Assembly: GCF_027744825.2 (NCBI RefSeq)
Contig: NW_026527092.1
Coordinates: 77,001-141,000, forward strand
Reading direction: 5' to 3'
Length of the DNA: 64,000 nt
Origin: Synchiropus splendidus
Lineage: Eukaryota > Chordata > Actinopteri > Syngnathiformes > Callionymidae
The notes beneath the pieces were generated by a model that saw only the letters and a list, made by a program, of their open reading frames with translations, ran no database searches and was not told the DNA's origin. Below are positions 51,504-62,218 of the stretch, piece by piece. Position 1 is the stretch's first letter. Every line of letters begins with the position of its first letter. The translations under genes and the position numbers were made by a program.

Positions 51504-54500
51504 AACCCACCTTATCTCAGGCTGAAAAGCGTTTTTATGCATTGTGCCATAACTTTTCAGGGAAGCTTCAGAACATGAAATTTTAACCTCCCACTATAGC
51601 AGAAAGGGTCTTTCTAGTAGGTGCACATCAAATCTAAGCTGTCTGAAGTGTTTTTCGAAAGTTATCAACACTTTTATGTTTGGCGTTCCGAAACCCACCT
51701 TATCTCAGGCTGAAAAGCGTTTTTGTGCATTGTGCCATAACTTTTCAGGGAAGCTTCAGAACATGAAATTTTAACCTCCCACTATAGCAGAAAGGGTCTT
51801 TCTAGTAGTTGCACATCAAATCTAAGCTGTCTGAAGTGTTTTTCAAAAGTTATCAACACTTTTATGTTTGGCGTTCCGAAACCCACCTTATCTCAGGCTG
51901 AAAAGCGTTTTTGTGCATTGTGCCATAACTTTTCAGGAAAGCTTCAGAACATGAAATTTTAACCTCCCACTATAGCAGAAAGGGTCGTTCTAGTAGTTGC
52001 ACAATAAATCTAAACTGTCTGAAGTGTTTTTCCAAAGTTATCAACACTTTTATGTTTGGCGTTCCGAAACCCACCTTATCTCTGGCTGAAAAGCGTTTTT
52101 GTGCATTGTGCCATAACTTTTCAGGGAAGCTTCAGAACATGAAATTTTAACCTCCCACTATAGCAGAAAGGGTCTTTCTAGTAGTTGCACATCAAATCTA
52201 AACTGTCTGAAGTGTTTTTCCAAAGTTATCAACACTTTTATGTTTGGCGTTCCGAAACCCACCTTATCTCAGGCTGAAAAGCGTTTTTACGCATTGTGCC
52301 ATAACTTTTCAGGGAAGCTTCAGAACATGAAATTTTAACCTCCCACTATAGCAGAAAGGGTCTTTCTAGTAGGTGCACATCAAATCTAAGCTCTCTGAAG
52401 TGTTTTTCGAAAGTTATCAACACTTTTATGTTTGGCGTTCCGAAACCCACCTTATCTCAGGCTGAAAAGCGTTTTTGTGCATTGTGCCATAACTTTTCAG
52501 GAAAGCTTCAGAACATGAAATTTTAACCTCCCACTATAGCAGAAAGGGTCTTTCTAGTAGTTGCACATCAAATCTAAACTGTCTGAAGTGTTTTTCCAAA
52601 GTTATTAACACTTTTATGTTTGGCGTTCCGAAACCCACCTTATCTCAGGCTGAAAAGCGTTTTTGTGCATTGTGCCATAACTTTTCAGGGAAGCTTCAGA
52701 ACATGAAATTTTAACCTCCCACTATAGCAGAAAGGGTCTTTCTAGTAGTTGCACATCAAATCTAAACTGTCTGAAGTGTTTTTCCAAAGTTATTAACACT
52801 TTTATGTTTGGCGTTCCGAAACCCACCTTATCTCAGGCTGAAAAGCGTTTTTGTGCATTGTGCCATAACTTTTCAGGGAAGCTTCAGAACATGAAATTTT
52901 AACCTCCCACTATAGCAGAAAGGGTCTTTCTAGTAGTTGCACATCAAATCTAAACTGTCTGAAGTGTTTTTCCAAAGTTATCAACACTTTTATGTTTGGC
53001 GTTCCGAAACCCACCTTATCTCAGGCTGAAAAGCGTTTTTATGCATTGTGCCATAACTTTTCAGGGAAGCTTCAGAACATGAAATTTTAACCTCCCACTA
53101 TAGCAGAAAGGGTCTTTCTAGTAGGTGCACATCAAATCTAAGCTGTCTGAAGTGTTTTTCGAAAGTTATCAACACTTTTATGTTTGGCGTTCCGAAACCC
53201 ACCTTATCTCAGGCTGAAAAGCGTTTTTGTGCATTGTGCCATAACTTTTCAGGGAAGCTTCAGAACATGAAATTTTAACCTCCCACTATAGCAGAAAGGG
53301 TCTTTCTGGTAGTTGCACATCAAATCTAAGCTGTCTGAAGTGTTTTTCAAAAGTTATCAACACTTTTATGTTTGGCGTTCCGAAACCCACCTTATCTCAG
53401 GCTGAAAAGCGTTTTTGTGCATTGTGCCATAACTTTTCAGGAAAGCTTCAGAACATGAAATTTTAACCTCCCACTATAGCAGAAAGGGTCTTTCTAGTAG
53501 TTGCACATCAAATCTAAACTGTCTGAAGTGTTTTTCCAAAGTTATCAACACTTTTATGTTTGGCGTTCCGAAACCCACCTTATCTCAGGCTGAAAAGCGT
53601 TTTTGTGCATTGTGCCATAACTTTTCAGGGAAGCTTCAGAACATGAAATTTTAACCTCCCACTATAGCAGAAAGGGTCTTTCTAGTAGTTGCACATCAAA
53701 TCTAAACTGTCTGAAGTGTTTTTCCAAAGTTATCAACACTTTTATGTTTGGCGTTCCGAAACCCACCTTATCTCAGACTGAAAAGCGTTTTTACGCATTG
53801 TGCCATAACTTTTCAGGGAAGCTTCAGAACATGAAATTTTAACCTCCCACTATAGCAGAAAGGGTCTTTCTAGTAGGTGCACATCAAATCTAAGCTCTCT
53901 GAAGTGTTTTTCGAAAGTTATCAACACTTTTATGTTTGGCGTTCCGAAACCCACCTTATCTCAGGCTGAAAAGCGTTTTTGTGCATTGTGCCATAACTTT
54001 TCAGGAAAGCTTCAGAACATGAAATTTTAACCTCCCACTATAGCAGAAAGGGTCTTTCTAGTAGTTGCACATCAAATCTAAACTGTCTGAAGTGTTTTTC
54101 CAAAGTTATTAACACTTTTATGTTTGGCGTTCCGAAACCCACCTTATCTCAGGCTGAAAAGCGTTTTTGTGCATTGTGCCATAACTTTTCAGGGAAGCTT
54201 CAGAACATGAAATTTTAACCTCCCACTATAGCAGAAAGGGTCTTTCTAGTAGTTGCACATCAAATCTAAACTGTCTGAAGTGTTTTTCCAAAGTTATTAA
54301 CACTTTTATGTTTGGCGTTCCGAAACCCACCTTATCTCAGGCTGAAAAGCGTTTTTGTGCATTGTGCCATAACTTTTCAGGGAAGCTTCAGAACATGAAA
54401 TTTTAACCTCCCACTACAGCAGAAAGGGTCTTTCTAGTAGTTGCACATCAAATCTAAACTGTCTGAAGTGTTTTTCCAAAGTTATCAACACTTTTATGTT

Positions 54501-54511
54501 TGGCGTTCCGA
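51504..54511. repeat. Clean 8-monomer tandem HOR, two copies
   Basis: P1-R-S-U-P2-Q2-Q-U occurs at 51504-53007 and again at 53008-54511, period 1504 bp, all eight subtypes matching. Both P1 copies have TTTTTATGCATT instead of TTTTTACGCATT (51537 and 53041). Private changes (CACAATAAATC near 52003, TCTGGCTG near 52083, CAGACTG near 53777, CTACAGC near 54416) accumulated later. Confidence 0.92.
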
Positions 54512-55541
54512 AACCCACCTTATCTCAGGCTGAAAAGCGTTTTTACGCATTGTGCCATAACTTTTCAGGGAAGCTTCAGAACATGAAATTTTAACCTCCC
54601 ACTATAGCAGAAAGGGTCTTTCTAGTAGGTGCACATCAAATCAAAGCTCTCTGAAGTGTTTTTCGAAAGTTATCAACACTTTTATGTTTGGCGTTCCGAA
54701 ACCCACCTTATCTCAGGCTGAAGAGCGTTTTTGTGCATTGTGCCATAACTTTTCAGGAAAGCTTCAGAACATGAAATTTTAACCTCCCACTATAGCAGAA
54801 AGGGTCTTTCTAGTAGTTGCACATCAAATCTAAACTGTCTGAAGTGTTTTTCCAAAGTTATTAACACTTTTATGTTTGGCGTTCCGAAACCCACCTTATC
54901 TCAGGCTGAAAAGCGTTTTTGTGCATTGTGCCATAACTTTTCAGGGAAGCTTCAGAACATGAAATTTTAACCTCCCACTATAGCAGAAAGGGTCTTTCTA
55001 GTAGTTGCACATCAAATCTAAACTGTCTGAAGTGTTTTTCAAAAGTTATAAACACTTTTATGTTTGGCGTTCCGAAACCCACCTTATCTCAGGCTGAAAA
55101 GCGTTTTTGTGCATTGTGCCATAACTTTTCAGGGAAGCTTCAGAACATGAAATTTTAACCTCCCACTATAGCAGAAAGGGTCTTTCTAGTAGTTGCACAT
55201 CAAATCTAAACTGTCTGAAGTGTTTTTCCAAAGTTATCAACACTTTTATGTTTGGCGTTCCGAAACCCACCTTATCTCAGGCTGAAAAGCGTTTTTACGC
55301 ATTGTGCCATAACTTTTCAGGGAAGCTTCAGAACATGAAATTTTAACCTCCCACTATAGCAGAAAGGGTCTTTCTAGTAGTTGCACATCAAATCTAAGCT
55401 GTCTGAAGTGTTTTTCAAAAGTTATCAACACTTTTATGTTTGGCGTTCCGAAACCCACCTTATCTCAGGCTGAAAAGCGTTTTTGTGCATTGTGCCATAA
55501 CTTTTCAGGAAAGCTTCAGAACATGAAATTTTAACCTCCCA
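53008..55541. repeat. Long-range duplicated block, copy 1 (mate at 61467)
   Basis: P1-R-S-U-P2-Q2-Q-U-P2-Q2-X-U-PR-S. The series at 61467-64000 is the same except Q2 for Q in the seventh place and U for X in the eleventh. The offset is 8459 bp, or 45 monomers allowing for the 1-bp deletion at 58864. Shared markers are TTTTTATGCATT in P1, GCTGAAGAGCG in the tenth monomer (near 54720 and 63180) and the rare PR hybrid (55264 and 63723). Confidence 0.85.
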
Positions 55542-58500
55542 CTATAGCAGAAAGGGTCTTTCTAGTAGTTGCACATCAAATCTAAACTGTCTGAAGTGTT
55601 TTTCCAAAGTTATCAACACTTTTATGTTTGGCGTTCCGAAACCCACCTTATCTCAGGCTGAAAAGCGTTTTTGTGCATTGTGCCATAACTTTTCAGGGAA
55701 GCTTCAGAACATGAAATTTTAACCTCCCACTATAGCAGAAAGGGTCTTTCTAGTAGTTGCACATCAAATCTAAACTGTCTGAAGTGTTTTTCCAAAGTTA
55801 TCAACACTTTTATGTTTGCCGTTCCGAAACCCACCTTATCTCAGGCTGAAAAGCGTTTTTGTGCATTGTGCCATAACTTTTCAGGGAAGCTTCAGAACAT
55901 GAAATTTTAACCTCCCACTATAGCAGAAAGGGTCTTTCTAGTAGTTGCACATCAAATCTAAGCTGTCTGAAGTGTTTTTCAAAAGTTATCAACACTTTTA
56001 TGTTTGGCGTTCCGAAACCCACCTTATCTCAGGCTGAAAAGCGTTTTTGTGCATTGTGCCATAACTTTTCAGGAAAGCTTCAGAACATGAAATTTTAACC
56101 TCCCACTATAGCAGAAAGGGTCTTTCTAGTAGTTGCACATCAAATCTAAGCTGTCTGAAGTGTTTTTCCAAAGTTATCAACACTTTTATGTTTGGCGTTC
56201 CGAAACCCACCTTATCTCAGGCTGAAAAGCGTTTTTGTGCATTGTGCCATAACTTTTCAGGGAAGCTTCAGAACATGAAATTTTAACCTCCCACTATAGC
56301 AGAAAGGGTCTTTCTAGTAGTTGCACATCAAATCTAAGCTGTCTGAAGTGTTTTTCAAAAGTTATCAACACTTTTATGTTTGGCGTTCCGAAACCCACCT
56401 TATCTCAGGCTGAAAAGCGTTTTTGTGCATTGTGCCATAACTTTTCAGGGAAGCTTCAGAACATGAAATTTTAACCTCCCACTATAGCAGAAAGGGTCTT
56501 TCTAGTAGTTGCACATCAAATCTAAACTGTCTGAAGTGTTTTTCCAAAGTGATCAACACTTTTATGTTTGGCGTTCCGAAACCCACCTTATCTCAGGCTG
56601 AAAAGCGTTTTTACGCATTGTGCCATAACTTTTCAGGGAAGCTTCAGAACATGAAATTTTAACCTCCCACTATAGCAGAAAGGGTCTTTCTAGTAGTTGC
56701 ACATCAAATCTAAACTGTCTGAAGTGTTTTTCCAAAGTTATCAACACTTTTATGTTTGGCGTTCCGAAACCCACCTTATCTCAGGCTGAAAAGCTTTTTT
56801 ACGCATTGTGCCATAACTTTTCAGGGAAGCTTCAGAACATGAAATTTTAACCTCCCACTATAGCAGAAAGGGTCTTTCTCGTAGGTGCACATCAAATCTA
56901 AGCTCTCTGAAGTGTTTTTCGAAAGTTATCAACACTTTTATGTTTGGCGTTCCGAAACCCACCTTATCTCAGGCTGAAAAGCGTTTTTGTGCATTGTGCC
57001 ATAACTTTTCAGGGAAGCTTCAGAACATGAAATTTTAACCTCCCACTATAGCAGAAAGGGTCTTTCTAGTAGTTGCACATCAAATCTAAACTGTCTGAAG
57101 TGTTTTTCCAAAGTTATTAACACTTTTATGTTTGGCGTTCCGAAACCCACCTTATCTCAGGCTGAAAAGCGTTTTTGTGCATTGTGCCATAACTTTTCAG
57201 GGAAGCTTCAGAACATGAAATTTTAACCTCCCACTATAGCAGAAAGGGTCTTTCTAGTAGTTGCACATCAAATCTAAACTGTCTGAAGTGTTTTTCCAAA
57301 GTTATCAACACTTTTATGTTTGGCGTTCCGAAACCCACCTTATCTCAGGCTTAAAAGTGTTTTTGTGCATTGTGCCATAACTTTTCAGGGAAGCTTCAGA
57401 ACATGAAATTTTAACCTCCCACTATAGCAGAAAGGGTCTTTCTAGTAGTTGCACATCAAATCTAAGCTGTCTGAAGTGTTTTTCAAAAGTTATCAACACT
57501 TTTATGTTTGGCGTTCCGAAACCCACCTTATCTCAGGCTGGAAAGCGTTTTTGTGCATTGTGCCATAACTTTTCAGGAAAGCTTCAGAACATGACATTTT
57601 AACCTCCCACTATAGCAGAAAGGGTCTTTCTAGTAGTTGCACATCAAATCTAAACTGTCTGAAGTGTTTTTCCAAAGTTATCAACACTTTTATGTTTGGC
57701 GTTCCGAAACCCACCTTATCTCAGGCTGAAAAGCGTTTTTACGCATTGTGCCATAACTTTTCAGGGAAGCTTCAGAACATGAAATTTTAACCTCCCACTA
57801 TAGCAGAAAGGGTCTTTCTAGTAGGTGCACATCAAATCTAAGCTCTCTGAAGTGTTTTTCGAAAGTTATCAGCACTTTTATGTTTGGCGTTCCGAAACCC
57901 ACCTTATCTCAGGCTGAAAAGCGTTTTTGTGCATTGTGCCATAACTTTTCAGGAAAGCTTCAGAACATGAAATTTTAACCTCCCACTATAGCAGAAAGTG
58001 TCTTTCTAGTAGTTGCACATCAAATCTAAACTGTCTGAAGTGTTTTTCCAAAGTTATTAACACTTTTATGTTTGGCGTTCCGAAACCCACCTTATCTCAG
58101 GCTGAAAAGCGTTTTTGTGCATTGTGCCATAACTTTTCAGGGAAGCTTCAGAACATGAAATTTTAACCTCCCACTATAGCAGAAAGGGTCTTTCTAGTAG
58201 TTGCACATCAAATCTAAACTCTCTGAAGTGTTTTTCCAAAGTTATTAACACTTTTATGTTTGGCGTTCCGAAACCCACCTTGTCTCAGGCTGAAAAGCGT
58301 TTTTGTGCATTGTGCCATAACTTTTCAGGGAAGCTTCAGAACATAAAATTTTAACCTCCCACTATAGCAGAAAGGGTCTTTCTAGTAGTTGCACATCAAA
58401 TCTAAACTGTCTGAAGTGTTTTTCCAAAGTTATCAACACTTTTATGTTTGGCGTTCCGAAACCCACCTTATCTCAGGCTGAAAAGCGTTTTTACGCATTG

Positions 58501-59962
58501 TGCCATAACTTTTCAGGGAAGCTTCAGAACATGAAATTTTAACCTCCCACTATAGCAGAAAGGGTCTTTCTAGTAGGTGCACATCAAATCTAAGCTGTCT
58601 GAAGTGTTTTTCCAAAGTTATCAACACTTTTATGTTTGGCGTTCCGAAACCCACCTTATCTCAGGCTGAAAAGCGTTTTTGTGCATTGTGCCATAACTTT
58701 TCAGGGAAGCTTCAGAACATGAAATTTTAACCTCCCACTATAGCAGAAAGGGTCTTTCTAGTAGTTGCACATCAAATCTAAGCTGTCTGAAGTGTTTTTC
58801 AAAAGTTATCAACACTTTTATGTTTGGCGTTCCGAAACCCACCTTATCTCAGGCTGAAAAGCGTTTTGTGCATTGTGCCATAACTTTTCAGGAAAGCTTC
58901 AGAACATGAAATTTTAACCCCCCACTATAGCAGAAAGGGTCTTTCTAGTAGTTGCACATCAAATCTAAACTGTCTGAAGTGTTTTTCCAAAGTTATCAAC
59001 ACTTTTATGTTTGGCGTTCCGAAACCCACCTTATCTCAGGCTGAAAAGCGTTTTTGTGCATTGTGCCATAACTTTTCAGGGAAGCTTCAGAACATGAAAT
59101 TTTAACCTCCCACTATAGCAGAAAGGATCTTTCTAGTAGGTGCACATCAAATCTAAGCTCTCTGATGTGTTTTTCGAAAGTTATCAACACTTTTATGTTT
59201 GGCGTTCCGAAACCCACCTTATCTCAGGCTGAAAAGCGTTTTTGTGCATTGTGCCATAACTTTTCAGGGAAGCTTCAGAACATGAAATTTTAACCTCCCA
59301 CTATAGCAGAAAGGGTCTTTCTAGTAGTTGCACATCAAATCTAAGCTGTCTGAAGTGTTTTTCAAAAGTTATCAACACTTTTATGTTTGGCGTTCCGAAA
59401 CCCACCTTATCTCAGGCTGAAAAGCGTTTTTGTGCATTGTGCCATAACTTTTCAGGAAAGCTTCAGAACATGAAATTTTAACCTCCCACTATAGCAGAAA
59501 GGGTCTTTCTAGTAGTTGCACATCAAATCTAAATTGTCTGAAGTGTTTTTCCAAAGTTATCAACACTTTTATGTTTGGCGTTCCGAAACCCACCTTATCT
59601 CAGGCTGAAAAGCGTTTTTGTGCATTGTGCCATAACTTTTCAGGGAAGCTTCAGAACATGAAATTTTAAGCTCCCACTATAGCAGAAAGGGTCTTTCTAG
59701 TAGTTGCACATCAAATCGAAGCTGTCTGAAGTGTTTTTCAAAAGTTATCAACACTTTTATGTTTGGCGTTCCGAAACCCACCTTATCTCAGGCTGAAAAG
59801 CGTTTTTGTGCATTGTGCCATAACTTTTCAGGAAAGCTTCAGAACATGAAATTTTAACCTCCCACTATAGCAGAAAGGGTCTTTCTAGTAGTTGCACATC
59901 AAATCTAAACTGTCTGAAGTGTTTTTCCAAAGTTATCAACACTTTTATGTTTGGCGTTCCGA
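54512..59962. repeat. Array region: mixed order, including P2/Q2 marked pair and several mosaics
   Basis: It holds 29 monomers: P2-Q2-X-U-PR-S-U-R-X-R-U-X-P2-Q-U-R-S-P2-Q2-Q-U-X-R-S-X-R-S-R-S. The first six belong to the long-range block starting at 53008. The P2/Q2 pair at 57708-58083 carries ATCAGCAC and AAAGTGTC. The copy at 56768 has a second AAGCTT. The copy at 58836 has a 1-bp deletion. The X at 59023 is a P2 with GT at 34-35 and AAAGGATC. No tandem HOR longer than two monomers stands out. Confidence 0.75.
58864..58867. other. 1-bp deletion in a T run (register -1)
   Basis: The usual GCGTTTTTGTG reads GCGTTTTGTG in the S monomer starting at 58836. It is a homopolymer change, so a sequencing or consensus error is possible. 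Confidence 0.85.
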
Positions 59963-62218
59963 AACCCACCTTATCTCAGGCTGAAAAGCGTTTTTACGCA
60001 TTGTGCCATAACTTTTCAGGGAAGCTTCAGAACATGAAATTTTAACCTCCCACTATAGCAGAAAGGATCTTTCTAGTAGGTGCACATCAAATCTAAGCTC
60101 TCTGAAGTGTTTTTCGAAAGTTATCAACACTTTTATGTTTGGCGTTCCGAAACCCACCTTATCTCAGGCTGAAAAGCGTTTTTGTGCATTGTGCCATAAC
60201 TTTTCAGGGAAGCTTCAGAACATGAAATTTTAACCTCCCACTATAGCAGAAAGGGTCTTTCTAGTAGTTGCACATCAAATCTAAACTGTCTGAAGTGTTT
60301 TTCCAAAGTTATTAACACTTTTATGTTTGGCGTTCCGAAACCCACCTTATCTCAGGCTGAAAAGCGTTTTTATGCATTGTGCCATAACTTTTCAGGGAAG
60401 CTTCAGAACATGAAATTTTAACCTCCCACTATAGCAGAAAGGGTCTTTCTAGTAGGTGCACATCAAATCTAAGCTGTCTGAAGTGTTTTTCGAAAGTTAT
60501 CAACACTTTTATGTTTGGCGTTCCGAAACCCACCTTATCTCAGGCTGAAAAGCGTTTTTGTGCATTGTGCCATAACTTTTCAGGGAAGCTTCAGAACATG
60601 AAATTTTAACCTCCCACTATAGCAGAAAGGGTCTTTCTAGTAGTTGCACATCAAATCTAAGCTGTCTGAAGTGTTTTTCAAAAGTTATCAACACTTTTAT
60701 GTTTGGCGTTCCGAAACCCACCTTATCTCAGGCTGAAAAGCGTTTTTGTGCATTGTGCCATAACTTTTCAGGAAAGCTTCAGAACATGAAATTTTAACCT
60801 CCCACTATAGCAGAAAGGGTCTTTCTAGTAGTTGCACATCAAATCTAAGCTGTCTGAAGTGTTTTTCAAAAGTTATCAACACTTTTATGTTTGGCGTTCC
60901 GAAACCCACCTTATCTCAGGCTGAAAAGCGTTTTTGTGCATTGTGCCATAACTTTTCAGGAAAGCTTCAGAACATGAAATTTTAACCTCCCACTATAGCA
61001 GAAAGGGTCTTTCTAGTAGTTGCACATCAAATCTAAACTGTCTGAAGTGTTTTTCCAAAGTTATCAACACTTTTATGTTTGGCGTTCCGAAACCCACCTT
61101 ATCTCAGGCTGAAAAGCGTTTTTACGCATTGTGCCATAACTTTTCAGGGAAGCTTCAGAACATGAAATTTTAACCTCCCACTATAGCAGAAATGATCTTT
61201 CTAGTAGGTGCACATCAAATCTAAGCTCTCTGAAGTGTTTTTCGAAAGTTATCAACACTTTTATGTTTGGCGTTCCGAAACCCACCTTATCTCAGGCTGA
61301 AAAGCGTTTTTGTGCATTGTGCCATAACTTTTCAGGGAAGCTTCAGAACATGAAATTTTAACCTCCCACTATAGCAGAAAGGGTCTTTCTAGTAGTTGCA
61401 CATCAAATCTAAACTGTCTGAAGTGTTTTTCCAAAGTTATTAACACTTTTATGTTTGGCGTTCCGAAACCCACCTTATCTCAGGCTGAAAAGCGTTTTTA
61501 TGCATTGTGCCATAACTTTTCAGGGAAGCTTCAGAACATGAAATTTTAACCTCCCACTATAGCAGAAAGGGTCTTTCTAGTAGGTGCACATCAAATCTAA
61601 GCTGTCTGAAGTGTTTTTCGAAAGTTATCAACACTTTTATGTTTGGCGTTCCGAAACCCACCTTATCTCAGGCTGAAAAGCGTTTTTGTGCATTGTGCCA
61701 TAACTTTTCAGGGAAGCTTCAGAACATGAAATTTTAACCTCCCACTATAGCAGAAAGGGTCTTTCTAGTAGTTGCACATCAAATCTAAGCTGTCTGAAGT
61801 GTTTTTCAAAAGTTATCAACACTTTTATGTTTGGCGTTCCGAAACCCACCTTATCTCAGGCTGAAAAGCGTTTTTGTGCATTGTGCCATAACTTTTCAGG
61901 AAAGCTTCAGAACATGAAATTTTAACCTCCCACTATAGCAGAAAGGGTCTTTCTAGTAGTTGCACATCAAATCTAAACTGTCTGAAGTGTTTTTCCAAAG
62001 TTATCAACACTTTTATGTTTGGCGTTCCGAAACCCACCTTATCTCAGGCTGAAAAGCGTTTTTGTGCATTGTGCCATAACTTTTCAGGGAAGCTTCAGAA
62101 CATGAAATTTTAACCTCCCACTATAGCAGAAAGGGTCCTTCTAGTAGTTGCACATCAAATCTAAACTGTCTGAAGTGTTTTTCCAAAGTTATCAACACTT
62201 TTATGTTTGGCGTTCCGA
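59963..62218. repeat. 6-monomer tandem HOR, two copies
   Basis: P2-Q-P1-R-X-S at 59963-61090 is followed by P2-Q-P1-R-S-U at 61091-62218, period 1128 bp. Both P1 copies have TTTTTATGCATT (60372 and 61500). The X at 60715 is S-like on its left (A59) and R-like on its right (G135, A154). The first P2 reads AAAGGATC and the second AAATGATC, so the second has one further change. Confidence 0.85.
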
